Of a stretch of 64,000 nt of DNA, positions 40,423-48,981 are shown piece by piece (the first letter of the stretch is position 1; each line of letters opens with the position of its first letter). This DNA is from Streptomyces canus (lineage in GTDB: Bacteria > Actinomycetota > Actinomycetes > Streptomycetales > Streptomycetaceae). Below the pieces are notes generated by a model. The model was given only the letters and a program-made list of their open reading frames with translations. It was not told where the DNA came from and made no database searches. A program made the translations under genes and the position numbers. The stretch covers positions 7,006,001-7,070,000 of the forward strand of contig NZ_JAUSWW010000001.1 in the NCBI RefSeq assembly GCF_030815415.1, read 5' to 3'.

Positions 40423-42966
40423 CTAGCCGGCGTCGGCCACGCGGAACAACGCCCCTGCGACCTGCGGGAATTCTCCCTTCGGATGATCCCGGAAGAGGGG
40501 CTCGGTGCCGAACAGGACCGACTGCGGACCGCTGACGACCGAGGGCTGTCCGGCTGCGGCCAGGGGTCCGCCGCCGCCGTCCGCCGACGGGCGCCAGTGC
40601 CCGGAGACGAGGGGGTTCCCGGTCGCGTACGACTGCTCCACGCGGACCTGCGGGCCGAGGTCCGTGAACCAGACGGGCGCGTACACGAAACCGTGCCCGG
40701 GAGCGCCGGCGGTCACCGGCCCCGAGTTCACCACCCGCACCACACCGTTGGCGTCCCCGTTGCCCTCGACCGGCTTCGCGGCCAGCAGGCCGGTGGCGGT
40801 GGCGAGTTCGGCTCCGGTGACGCCGCGCCCGACGAGACCGTGACCGGCGTCGAGGAAGGCGTCCAGGGCCGTACGGGCGGACGGGGTGAGATCGCCGTAC
40901 TCCAGCCCTGTGGACACGAACAGGACGTCCGCCGACGACCAGTCGAAGCCCGCGTTGGCGGCGGCCGTCGAGACCGGGGTGACCTCGAAGTTCATCTCAC
41001 GCAGCGCGAAGAGCTCGCCGGAGGTCACGGCGGCGGCGACCCGGGTGCGGTGGAGTGGCTGGGTGCCGGTGAAGGGCGTCGCGTCGAAGGCCACGTCGTA
41101 CCTCCGGGCCAGTTCGGCCGCCTTCTGCCGCGCCGACGCCGGGACGATCGCGCTGCCGCCGTCGGCTGTCCGCCGTACCGGAACACCTTGCCGGAGAAGG
41201 GAGTTGACGGCGGCGATCGCCTGCGGGTCGTCCAGGCGCAGCCGCAGGGTGCCGCGCGGGGCGACGTGGCCGACGGCCGTGGCCTCGCTGACCGATCGCA
41301 GCGGAAGGCCCTTGAGGGTCCCGGCCGGCACCGGCTCCACCGTGGCGCCCCACAACCGGCCCAGGCTCCAGCCCGAGATGTCGTACATCACCGAGACCTT
41401 GTCGCTGATGTCCCGTCCGTCGGCGAGCAGCACATTGGCCAGGCCCCGCTTGGGCTGGTGCATGTCGACGACGTACGAGCCCTTCGCGTACGTCGTCGCG
41501 CCGAGCCGGAAGGCGTGGCTCGCGCGGGTGACGCGGACGTCGTTGGCGAGGAGGTGGTCGACGAGCCGGGCGGTGGCGGTGGCCTTCGTGCCGCCGGGCA
41601 GGACGTAGGCGCGCGGGAAGACAGTCGTGTAGACGTCCTCGGGGCCGATGCCGGGGACTCCGGGGACCGTCTCGGAGGAGACGGGGACCTGTGCGGCGCC
41701 CGTGGCCCCGCGGCGGAACACCTCGATCTGGTCGTTCACCAGTGCGGTGCGGTGGGCCCGGACGAAGTCGAGCGTGGCGCGGATGGCGGCACCGGCGACG
41801 TCCACGTTGACGGCCGAACGGCGCCGCAGCTCCGCCACCGGCAGGCTGTCGTAGGCCGCGTTGTTCACCTGCAACGGGATCTCGACCGTGTGCGCGGCGA
41901 CCGTGCCGTGGAAGGCCGCGTACTGCGGGGTGAAGATCGGCGGCCAGTCGTCCCAGCCCTCCTCCTGGTCCCGGAAGGGGATCTGCGCGGGTTGCACCCC
42001 GTCCTTCGCGGGCGTGTAGCCGAGGCCGTTGACGGCGGCCTCCATGCCGAGGGCGTTGGCGTAGGTGTTCTTCAGGAACAGGTCGTACTCGTAGTTCTCG
42101 CCGTGCGGGGGAGTGGTGGGCTCGATGAGGGTGCCGTTGACGTAGCCGTGCAGGTCGAGCATGACGGCGGGCTGCTTGTCGATCTCGATCTGCCGCATCG
42201 CCCGTACCTCGGGCTGCGAGGCGGTGACGAAGTCCCGGTTCATGTCGAAGCCGTTGGCGTTGGCGCGGGTGCCGGCGATACGGCCGTCCGGGTTGGCGGT
42301 GATGTTGAAGTAGAGCCGGGAGTGGGCGAGCAGGTCCCGGGTCCTGGCGTCCGTGGCGGTGGCGAGCTGCTCGATGAGCTTCAGGGAGGCGTCGGTGCCC
42401 TCCCACTCGTTGCCGTGGATGTTGTTGTTGAAGAAGACGGGCGCCTTGTAACCGGCCTTGATCTCGGGCGACTTGGCGGCCTGCGCGGGGGAGTTCTCGA
42501 TGAGGTCGCGCATCCGCTCCTGGGCGCGGGCCTGGCGGGCCGTCTCGGGCGCGGTGACGGTCACGAGGTAGAGCCGGTGTCCGCCGGCCGACCGTCCGGC
42601 GACCTCGACGCTGACGCGGTCGCCGAGGGCCTGGACGGCGTTCAGCTTCGGGGCGATCGCGTGGTACGGGGTGAGCCCGAGCTTGATGGACTTGTCGGCG
42701 GGGTTCTCCGGGTCGGGGGAGAGGAACTGCTCGCGGGGGTAGCCGCGGACCGCGCCACCGGCCGCCTGTTCGTCGGCGAGGGCCCTCTCGGCGGCGCTCG
42801 CGGGGGCCTGTGCGGCCCGCTGGTCGAGCGGGGCCTGGTCCCGGGTGACGGGCGGCGCGGGTTCCGCGCCGGCCGCGTGCGGGGTGAGCAGCAGTGAGCC
42901 TGCCGTGGTGAGGGCGAGGGCGGCGATCAGTACGGGTCTCGCGGGTGCGGTTCTTGTGGTGCGCAC
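40423..42966 (-). CDS. Secreted M14 zinc carboxypeptidase
   Basis: The product is 847 residues from GTG 42966, after GGAGGAGG; a signal peptide then begins the protein (PVLIAALALTTAGSLLL, cut near AAGA). Zinc ligands are His184 and Glu187 in NIHGNEWEG and His273 in MLDLHGY. FNITANPDGR and the substrate-binding FDMNRDF are also present. The C-terminal 450 residues or so are beta-rich and Ala/Gly/Val-rich, probably accessory domains. It should trim C-terminal residues from peptides outside the cell. Confidence 0.92.
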   Translation of the reverse strand: MRTTRTAPARPVLIAALALTTAGSLLLTPHAAGAEPAPPVTRDQAPLDQRAAQAPASAAERALADEQAAGGAVRGYPREQFLSPDPENPADKSIKLGLTPYHAIAPKLNAVQALGDRVSVEVAGRSAGGHRLYLVTVTAPETARQARAQERMRDLIENSPAQAAKSPEIKAGYKAPVFFNNNIHGNEWEGTDASLKLIEQLATATDARTRDLLAHSRLYFNITANPDGRIAGTRANANGFDMNRDFVTASQPEVRAMRQIEIDKQPAVMLDLHGYVNGTLIEPTTPPHGENYEYDLFLKNTYANALGMEAAVNGLGYTPAKDGVQPAQIPFRDQEEGWDDWPPIFTPQYAAFHGTVAAHTVEIPLQVNNAAYDSLPVAELRRRSAVNVDVAGAAIRATLDFVRAHRTALVNDQIEVFRRGATGAAQVPVSSETVPGVPGIGPEDVYTTVFPRAYVLPGGTKATATARLVDHLLANDVRVTRASHAFRLGATTYAKGSYVVDMHQPKRGLANVLLADGRDISDKVSVMYDISGWSLGRLWGATVEPVPAGTLKGLPLRSVSEATAVGHVAPRGTLRLRLDDPQAIAAVNSLLRQGVPVRRTADGGSAIVPASARQKAAELARRYDVAFDATPFTGTQPLHRTRVAAAVTSGELFALREMNFEVTPVSTAAANAGFDWSSADVLFVSTGLEYGDLTPSARTALDAFLDAGHGLVGRGVTGAELATATGLLAAKPVEGNGDANGVVRVVNSGPVTAGAPGHGFVYAPVWFTDLGPQVRVEQSYATGNPLVSGHWRPSADGGGGPLAAAGQPSVVSGPQSVLFGTEPLFRDHPKGEFPQVAGALFRVADAG

Positions 42967-43168
42967 GCGTCGTACCTCCTCCGGGAGCTTCCTGAGATCG
43001 GTACGGCGACATGTACCTGTTCGACTCAACCGGAACAAGAGGGAGTTCGTGTCACGGATGCCCCGGATGGCGCATCCCGAGGGGCCCGGACGGGGCATGC
43101 TGAGCTCGGGACACCCGGCGACGGACCCGGCAACGGCGGCTTGTCCGGCGACTCGAGGAGAGCTCCTC

Positions 43169-44032
43169 ATGGCATCGATCCCCCCTTTCCCCAGCAGGGA
43201 AGAAGTGCTACGCATGGCGCGCAGCACCAGCGACATCACCGGCCAACTCCTGGACACGGCCGGGAACATCACGAAGATCGCGATCAACACCTTCGACCCC
43301 AGGGACGGTTCCGGCCAGGAGCTGCTGCGGGTCCTGCGCGAGACGACGGCGGAGCTGGCCCAGGCGAGCGCGTCGCCGCAGGCGCAGGAGGCGTTCTACC
43401 GGATGGTGGACACCCTGACCCGGCTCGGCACGAGCGGCGCTCCCCTGGCCGTCCACCCGGTCAGCGAACCGGCCCAGGCCCTGCTGACGGCGCTGGGCGA
43501 CAGCCTGCTGCCGGTGCTGGACGCGGTGGAGCCGGCGGTGGAGGAGTTCGCGACCGCGCTGGGCGACCTGGTGGAGGCGATGTCCCCGCTGCTGCCCGCG
43601 GCGGCCGGGCTGGCGGCGGGCACCCTGCTCGCGTTGACCCCGGTGATCCGTACGGCGGCGGAGATCCTCCGCGATTCCTCCCCCGAACTCCGCCGCATCG
43701 CCGACGCGTTGACCGCGGCGCTGGCCCCGCTGATGCCGCTCCAGCTCGCCCTGGCCGAACGTGCGGCCGCCGCCGGCGCGGGCGTGGTCCGTGCCTCCCT
43801 CCAGCCCCTCGCCGACCTCACGGAAGCGGCGGCGGCGACCACGAAGGCGGCCCGTCCGGTACTGATCGCCGGGGAGGAGCTGCTGGTGGCGGGCCTTGAG
43901 CAGCTCCAGCCGGTGCTGCTGGCCGGGGCGTCGCGTGCGGGCCGGGTGGCCCGGGCGGCGGCGGTACGGGTGCAGGCGGCGGTGAGTCCGGCGGATGAGC
44001 GGGGGGTTGTGGTGGCGGTGGTGCCGGGGTGA
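43169..44032 (+). CDS. Ala/Leu-rich helical protein of unknown function
   Basis: This 287-residue protein starts at ATG 43169, with GAGGAGAG upstream. It is almost entirely amphipathic helix, with repeated Leu/Ala blocks (ALGDSLLPVLDAVEPAVEEF, LLPAAAGLAAGTLLALTPVI, LLVAGLEQLQPVLLAGASRA). There is no signal peptide, no clear membrane span and no catalytic motif. The make-up recalls phasin-like or scaffold proteins, but no family is recognised. It is divergent from the carboxypeptidase gene. Confidence 0.7.
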   Translation: MASIPPFPSREEVLRMARSTSDITGQLLDTAGNITKIAINTFDPRDGSGQELLRVLRETTAELAQASASPQAQEAFYRMVDTLTRLGTSGAPLAVHPVSEPAQALLTALGDSLLPVLDAVEPAVEEFATALGDLVEAMSPLLPAAAGLAAGTLLALTPVIRTAAEILRDSSPELRRIADALTAALAPLMPLQLALAERAAAAGAGVVRASLQPLADLTEAAAATTKAARPVLIAGEELLVAGLEQLQPVLLAGASRAGRVARAAAVRVQAAVSPADERGVVVAVVPG

Positions 44033-44133
44033 TCAGGAGGGGCCCCGCTGAGCGGAGCCACCAGAGACGAGGGCGGAGTTCAGCGGGTTCCACGGCCGGG
44101 AACCCTGTCCCCGGCGCCCGATAGAGTTCCCCC

Positions 44134-44931
44134 ATGCGCGATCTTGGGGTGGGCTTCACATACCTGCTGAAGGGCCAGCGATGGGTGGCCCGGCACGGCA
44201 AGCAGTACGGCTTCGGGCTGATCCCGGGCCTGATCACCCTCGTTCTCTACGCGGCGGCGCTCGTCTCGCTCGCGGTCTGGGGCGAGGACTTCATCGGCTG
44301 GGCCACCCCCTTCGCCGACGACTGGTCCAGCCCCTGGCTCGGCCTCTTCCGCGGTTTCCTCACCGTCGTGCTGTGGGCCCTCGCCCTCCTCCTCGCGGTC
44401 CTGACCTTCACCGCGGTCACGCTCCTGATCGGCCAGCCCTTCTACGAGAGCCTCTCGGAGAAGGTCGACCGCGATGTGTCCCCGGACGGCACCGCCCCCG
44501 AGTCCGGCCTCCCCCTCTGGCGCGAGCTGTGGATCTCGGGCCGCGACAGCCTGCGGATCGTGGTCCGTGCCCTGCTCTGGGCGGTCCTGCTCTTCGCCCT
44601 CGGTTTCATCCCGTTCGTCGGACAGACCGTCGTCCCGGTGATCGGGTTCTTCGTCACCGGCTTCTTCCTCACCGAGGAACTCGCCGCCGTGGCCCTCCAG
44701 CGCCGCGGCGTCGAACTCCGCGACCGGCTCGCCCTGTTCCGCTCCCGCAAGACCCTGATCTGGGGCTTCGGCACCCCCCTCGCCGTGGCGTTCCTGGTGC
44801 CGTTCGTCGCGGTGTTCCTGATGCCGGGCGCGGTCGCGGGCGCCACTCTGATGGCCCGGGAACTGCTCGGGGAGGAGACCCGCGAGGACTCCGACGACAA
44901 CGACAACGACACGGAGGGGATCACCTCGTGA
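44134..44931 (+). CDS. EI24/CysZ-like membrane protein
   Basis: This 265-residue protein has four or more hydrophobic spans (GLIPGLITLVLYAAALVSLA, VVLWALALLLAVLTFTAVTL, ALLWAVLLFALGFIPFVGQT, VVPVIGFFVTGFFLTEELAA, and a last span near FLVPFVAVFLMPGAVAG). The motifs IGQPFYESLSEKVD and GFIPFVGQTVVPVIG are typical of the EI24 family, whose CysZ members carry sulfate. The tail is acidic (REDSDDNDNDTE). The stop overlaps the start of the truncated LysE-type gene (GTGA at 44928), so the two were once coupled. Confidence 0.88.
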   Translation: MRDLGVGFTYLLKGQRWVARHGKQYGFGLIPGLITLVLYAAALVSLAVWGEDFIGWATPFADDWSSPWLGLFRGFLTVVLWALALLLAVLTFTAVTLLIGQPFYESLSEKVDRDVSPDGTAPESGLPLWRELWISGRDSLRIVVRALLWAVLLFALGFIPFVGQTVVPVIGFFVTGFFLTEELAAVALQRRGVELRDRLALFRSRKTLIWGFGTPLAVAFLVPFVAVFLMPGAVAGATLMARELLGEETREDSDDNDNDTEGITS

Positions 44932-44957
44932 CCGAGATACTCGCCGTCGCCACGTAG
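44928..44957 (+). pseudogene. N-terminal stub of a LysE/RhtB-type exporter gene
   Basis: GTG 44928, in a GTGA overlap with the EI24 stop and after GGAGGGG, opens a 9-codon frame reading VTEILAVAT and then TAG. That is the classic beginning of LysE-family amino acid exporters (TEILAVATI...). The match ends at base 44954, where foreign sequence begins. The C-terminus of such a protein reappears at 46511-46585 on the far side of the TnpB element. Confidence 0.6.
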
Positions 44958-45011
44958 GGGTGCCAGCGACTATCAGACACCTTGATGCTGTGCGGTCAGA
45001 AGATCCTCAAC

Positions 45012-45051
45012 AAGTTGAATCCTCCCCTCCTGACGGGAAGGGATTTCTGGC
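45012..45051 (-). ncRNA. Candidate element end and guide-RNA (omega RNA) hairpin
   Basis: On the tnpB strand, just after its stop, AATCCCTTCCC folds on GGAGGGGAGGATT around GTCA (45018-45044). IS605 right ends carry such a hairpin, and tnpB-associated omega RNAs run from the end of tnpB through it, with the guide taken from the adjoining flank. Sequence beyond CAA at about 45012 would be the guide. This is inference from family knowledge. Confidence 0.4.
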
Positions 45052-46254
45052 TCAGGCGGCCATCCGGCGCGGCGCCCCGGATGGTCTTACGCCCTCGACA
45101 CCAGCCGGGTTGAGACCAGCCCGTTGGAGCATCACGTGTGCGGAATTCTTGTCCCGAGGACTCGACACTCCGCACGCGGTGCAGGTGTAGGTGCGCATAC
45201 CCAGCGGCAGTGCGTGCTTGGCTCTCGCTCCGCACTGCGCGCAGTCCATCGTGGTGTGCGCGGGGTGGACCAGGTGCACGATCCTGCCGTGCTTGCGGGC
45301 CATCTCGATCAGGGCCCGTTTGGTGGCGCCGATGGCGGCGTCGGCGGCCTTCCTGGCCATGGTGGTTCTGGCGAGGAACTTCGGCTTGAAGTCCTCGACG
45401 GCGATCGCATCGTGGTCGCGGACGACGGACTTTGCCCACTTGCGCCCAGCGTCCCGCCGTTGGCGTGCGATCTTCTCGTAGGTCATTGCCCGCAGCCTCT
45501 TCGCCTCCCGGTACCCCCGGGAGGCAGGCTGTCCCTTCCTCGATTGACGGCGGGCCATCATCCGGTCGTACCGGGACAGCTTCCCTTGGGCCTTCCGCCC
45601 GTGCTGAGCACAGGGGAGGTCATGGGCGTCAGATGTGGTGGTGGCGGTCTCCGTTACACCCCAGTCGACGCCGATCACGCGGCCGGTCGCGGGCAACGGC
45701 TGGACTTCAGCGGGGACGACGAAACTGGCATACCAGTGCCCGAGACCATCCTGATACACGCGCACCGATGACGGATTGGCCGGGAGGTCCCGCGACCACA
45801 CCACCGTCAGTACGATGCCACCTGCCAGATGCAGCCGCCCGTTCTTGAGCCTGAATCCGCGCCGGGTGTAATTCAGTGTCGGGCACGCTTCGCGCTTCTT
45901 CTTGTAACGCGGCATTCCGGCCCGCTGCGGCTGCGGCAGCTGGTTCTTGATGTCCTTCTGAGCCTTGGCCCGGGACTTGCCGAAGTCTCGAATGAGTTGC
46001 TGCTGCGGGACACTGGAGCCCTCACACAGCCACGGAGTGGACGCTCGGGCGGCGGTCAGCATCAGGTCCAGCTGCGCCGGACCGCAGGTGCGCTTGTCAG
46101 TACCCTCGGGACGGTTCTCGTTCCAGGCGTGAACTTGCTTGGACTTGGCCACGCACTCGTTCCACAGCCACCGGCACCGGTCCCACTCCGCCCACAGCGA
46201 CGTGCGCGCGGTCGAAGACAGACGAAGCCGGAACGTGAACCGGGCGTGCTCCAT
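45052..46254 (-). CDS. tnpB: TnpB RNA-guided nuclease (OrfB, IS605 type)
   Basis: This 400-residue protein starts at ATG 46254 (MEHARFTFRLR); upstream in-frame codons are less likely. All RuvC residues are present: Asp197 (GVDWGVTET), Glu287 (AVEDFKPK) and Asp368 (SPRDKNSAH). The zinc finger cysteines are Cys338, Cys341, Cys358 and Cys361 (DCAQCGAR, TCTACGVS). TnpB proteins cut DNA under guidance of an RNA made at the element's end, favouring element retention. Length and motifs are complete, so the nuclease may still be active. No tnpA is nearby. Confidence 0.92.
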   Translation of the reverse strand: MEHARFTFRLRLSSTARTSLWAEWDRCRWLWNECVAKSKQVHAWNENRPEGTDKRTCGPAQLDLMLTAARASTPWLCEGSSVPQQQLIRDFGKSRAKAQKDIKNQLPQPQRAGMPRYKKKREACPTLNYTRRGFRLKNGRLHLAGGIVLTVVWSRDLPANPSSVRVYQDGLGHWYASFVVPAEVQPLPATGRVIGVDWGVTETATTTSDAHDLPCAQHGRKAQGKLSRYDRMMARRQSRKGQPASRGYREAKRLRAMTYEKIARQRRDAGRKWAKSVVRDHDAIAVEDFKPKFLARTTMARKAADAAIGATKRALIEMARKHGRIVHLVHPAHTTMDCAQCGARAKHALPLGMRTYTCTACGVSSPRDKNSAHVMLQRAGLNPAGVEGVRPSGAPRRMAA

Positions 46255-46510
46255 CCCCTCGGCCCTCGCCACCACGCCTTGACTCCCTACCCGCGTCCCG
46301 GTCACTCAGCACTTGCAGGACGACCGTACGTGCGAGATGCACACGCTTGCCCCCCTCTCCCGTCGTGATCACCCTCTCCGGTGACTGCATGTACGTGCGT
46401 TCGTCTGCCTGTTGGGTAGGTGACAGTGCGTTCTGGATGGTTGCCATCGGATTGGATTCTCTGTCCTCGCCCGCAAACGAGGCGCGTCCACCCCGGCGTG
46501 AGCACAGGGG
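46255..46510. other. 5' flank of tnpB, left part of the element
   Basis: No convincing gene is present. A minus-strand frame from ATG 46447 (MATIQNALSPTQQ...) runs into tnpB in another frame but has poor third-position GC for this genome. The stretch should contain the tnpB promoter and the element's left end. LysE-like coding resumes at about 46511. Confidence 0.5.
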
Positions 46511-46585
46511 GGCATCCTCGACCAGATGACCGGCTCCATCCTCGCCGGACTCGGCGTCAGCCTCGCGTTCGCCCCGTCTCATTGA
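46511..46585 (+). pseudogene. C-terminal remnant of the LysE/RhtB-type exporter gene
   Basis: The + frame ending at TGA 46583 reads GILDQMTGSILAGLGVSLAF then APSH. This resembles the last helix of LysE-family exporters (pattern LDRxTGxxLxGLGVRLA). The frame is closed upstream by TGA at 46499, and roughly 170 residues of the expected protein are missing between this and the stub at 44928. It overlaps the end of the convergent C15-like gene by 29 bases. Confidence 0.55.
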
Positions 46586-47807
46586 CCGCCACGGTCATGA
46601 TCGACCGCACCTGGGCGATGATGTCCAGCCGGTTCCGCACGAACTCGGGGTCGGTGACCTCGGTGGTGTTGCCGGTGGCGAACTGGAGCACGGGCGTGTG
46701 CACATGCCCACCCGGCAGCTTGTCGTGCAGCCCCAGCCGGTCCCGCAACAGCGTCGCCCGGTAGGCGATCTCGTTCGACAGGTAGTCCCCGCCGCCCCCG
46801 GCCCGGGCCGTCGACCCCGCCGTCGGACCGTCGGCCCGTACGACGGGTTCCGTCCCTCCCGCCGGGATCTCGGTCACGCTCGTGTTGTCGTACACGGGGA
46901 AGCGCCCGGTGCTCGCCGCCACAATGTCTTTGTACGGCAAGGTCGTCGTCGTCCACTGCGGCTGCGAGGCCGGATCGGTGACGGGGACGGTCTCCGTCCG
47001 GGAGATGTTCTCGTTGTCCGGGAACCCGCCCCGCCAGGCCCCGTTGGTCCGCTCGATGTCGAACCGCCCGACCCGCCCCTGGCTGACCGTGGTGAAGAGG
47101 TCGGCCTTCCTCAGATACGGCCGCAACGTCCGCTCCACCGTCCCCTCCGCGAAGTCCCGCCAGCGCACGGGGAACACGGCCGTCTCCACCCGCGCCGGCC
47201 CCTGGGCCGTCTCGATCACCGTGCCGTCGAGCGCGAGCGCGGTCGCCCCGGACGGATTGGAGATCCGGATGTCCCGGTCCAGCGTGAACGGATCGAACCC
47301 GGTGACGAGGATCCGCTTGATCCCCTTACCGGACGGGTATCGGATGGCGGTCTGCCCCCGCGAGGTCCGCTCCAACTCGTCCAGCAGCGCGGCCCGTTGC
47401 CCGTCGCCCAGCCCGAACCCCGGCTCCCAGGTCCGCACCTCCCGCGTCATGCCCAACCGCGCCCAGTACAACGGCCGGTCGTCGTCCCGGCTCAGATCAC
47501 CCCCGGCCGGCCCCCGCCCCTGCGCCCGGTCGACGGCCCGCTTCCACAGCGCGGATCCTTCGCGTACGACGATCCGGCGGGCCTGCGCAAAGCTGTGCGC
47601 CGAGCCGAGCTCCCGTGCGAACTCCGGTGCCACGGAGTCGAATCCGGACCGCCGCAGAATCTCCTGCGGCACGGCCTTGTCGAGCCGCTGTTCCTCGACG
47701 GTGGCGGTGGGAGCCGCCTCGGCGGTCTGCGCCGGGTGGGGGGCGACCGTGAGCCCGGTCATCAGGGCGAGTCCGAGGACGACTGTCCGAACACGTAGAG
47801 CAGCCAC
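46557..47807 (-). CDS. Secreted pyroglutamyl-peptidase I-like protein, catalytic Cys replaced
   Basis: This 416-residue protein starts at GTG 47807 with a signal peptide (VVLGLALMTGLTVA, cut near AEA). The C15 motif LVTGFDPF appears near residue 168 and a late histidine in GGHVHTP. The usual active-site motif YxCNxxxY reads DYLSNEIAYR, so Cys is Ser344. A 160-residue N-terminal region precedes the peptidase-like part. It may bind rather than cleave pyroglutamyl peptides, or act as a Ser variant. Confidence 0.8.
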   Translation of the reverse strand: MAALRVRTVVLGLALMTGLTVAPHPAQTAEAAPTATVEEQRLDKAVPQEILRRSGFDSVAPEFARELGSAHSFAQARRIVVREGSALWKRAVDRAQGRGPAGGDLSRDDDRPLYWARLGMTREVRTWEPGFGLGDGQRAALLDELERTSRGQTAIRYPSGKGIKRILVTGFDPFTLDRDIRISNPSGATALALDGTVIETAQGPARVETAVFPVRWRDFAEGTVERTLRPYLRKADLFTTVSQGRVGRFDIERTNGAWRGGFPDNENISRTETVPVTDPASQPQWTTTTLPYKDIVAASTGRFPVYDNTSVTEIPAGGTEPVVRADGPTAGSTARAGGGGDYLSNEIAYRATLLRDRLGLHDKLPGGHVHTPVLQFATGNTTEVTDPEFVRNRLDIIAQVRSIMTVAVNETGRTRG

Positions 47808-47913
47808 GGGAGTTCAGCCTCCGTCTGGTGTGGGGGAGTGGGCTGAAGTATCGCGTGACGGAAGTGGTCTACGCCATGGTGTGTGATTCAGGAAGGGCTC
47901 CTTGGGCCCCGAA

Positions 47914-47970
47914 AGGGGCGCGGGGCTGTATCAATTTGCGGCTACCGCCGCGTGGGCGCGACCAGCCCCC
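47914..47970. repeat. Intergenic repeat family A (copy 3)
   Basis: It starts GGGGCGCGGGGCTGTATCAA, continues TTTGCGGCTACCGCCGCG and ends TGGGCGCGACCAGCCCCCA. It differs from copy 2 (18886-18940) at only a few bases. It lies just beyond the LysR stop on the minus strand, in the 180-base gap before the C15-like gene, and may terminate the LysR transcript. Confidence 0.75.
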
Positions 47971-47987
47971 ACCGGCGCGCGCTTTCG

Positions 47988-48941
47988 TCACTGCGCCACC
48001 GACACAGCGATCCTCCCCGCAGCCTCCCGCAACGCCCCCACGAACGCCCTCACCGCAGGCACCGCGGAGCGCCCCCGCACGGTCGCCGCGTACACCGCCC
48101 GCGCCGGTGCCCCCTCGTCCAGGACCGGCAGCAGGGCGACGTCCGGCCGCACCGACTCCGCCGCCAGCGCCGGGACCAGCGTCACGCCGAGGCCCGCGGC
48201 GACGTAGCCCTGCTTGGCGGTCCACTCGGCGACGACGTGTGCGACGCGCGGCCGGAAGCCCTGGCGCAGGGCAGCGTCCAGGAGCGTGCCCTCCGGGCGT
48301 GCGCTGCCGGAGATCCAGTCGGCGTCGGCGAGTCGGCCGAGGCGGACCGGACCGCCGTCCGCCAGCGGATGCGCGGCCGGGACGGCGACGTACAGGGACT
48401 CGTCGAGGAGGTGGTGGAGGACGTACGGCTCCAGCGGCGTGCCGCCCGTCGTGGACACCACCGCCAGGTCCAGATGCCCGGCGGCGAGCCGGCCCAGGAG
48501 CCCGGGGGTGAACCCTTCCTCGCGGGAGACCCGCACGCGCGGATGGCGCTCGCGGAAGGCACCGAGCGCACGCGGCACCAGCGCCGCGTCGGCCGTGGCG
48601 AACGCCCCGAACCGCAGCCTCCCGCCCGCCACTTCGCGCAGCGCCGCCAGCTCGCGTCCGGCCCCGTGCAGCGCCTCGACGACGGCCTCCGCGTGCGGCA
48701 CGAGCACCCGGCCCGCCTCGGTGAGCCGTACGCCCCGCGGCAGCCGGTCGAAGAGCGGGGCCCCGCCCAGCGCCGACTCCAGCGAGGAGATCTGCCGGGA
48801 CACCGCGGACTGGGTCCAGCCGAGGCTCCGCGCGGCGACCGTGAAGGAACCCCGGTGGGCGACTTCCAGGAAGGCGCGCAGCCAGACGGTGGAGAGATCG
48901 GGCAACTCATGCGGAGACGGCATGGGACCCATGCTAGACAT
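47988..48941 (-). CDS. LysR-family transcriptional regulator
   Basis: The product is 317 residues from ATG 48941; ATG 48923 is also possible, and neither has a clear ribosome site. The helix-turn-helix is WLRAFLEVAHRGSFTVAARS, LGWTQSAVSRQISSLE. The effector domain is typical (GRLRFGAFATADAALVP, VLHHLLDESLYVAVPAAHPL). It is divergent from the dehydrogenase gene across only 40 bases, so it very probably controls it. Confidence 0.94.
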   Translation of the reverse strand: MSSMGPMPSPHELPDLSTVWLRAFLEVAHRGSFTVAARSLGWTQSAVSRQISSLESALGGAPLFDRLPRGVRLTEAGRVLVPHAEAVVEALHGAGRELAALREVAGGRLRFGAFATADAALVPRALGAFRERHPRVRVSREEGFTPGLLGRLAAGHLDLAVVSTTGGTPLEPYVLHHLLDESLYVAVPAAHPLADGGPVRLGRLADADWISGSARPEGTLLDAALRQGFRPRVAHVVAEWTAKQGYVAAGLGVTLVPALAAESVRPDVALLPVLDEGAPARAVYAATVRGRSAVPAVRAFVGALREAAGRIAVSVAQ

Positions 48942-48981
48942 TCGCTTGTCGCATCACAGGGGCGGACATAGCGTCGGCGCC

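Larger units (their letters stand above)
44955..46510 (-). mobile_element. IS605-type element carrying tnpB only
   Basis: The outer limits are inferred from where LysE homology stops and resumes; the exact ends are not resolved. The element contains an intact tnpB, no tnpA-type Tyr transposase, and a terminal hairpin beyond the tnpB stop. About 55 bases (44957-45011) between that hairpin and the LysE stub are unexplained. About 250 bases precede tnpB on its 5' side. Because the middle of the LysE gene is gone, insertion was accompanied or followed by deletion. Confidence 0.6.

Noticed and set aside
35605..45011. 15-base identity CAGAAGATCCTCAAC at 35605 and 44997
   Set aside because: About one or two such matches are expected by chance in 64 kb, and the flanks do not align.
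46097..46447. Minus-strand frame starting MATIQNALSPTQQ just before tnpB
   Set aside because: It runs into tnpB in another frame, third-position GC is low for this genome, and no family is recognised.
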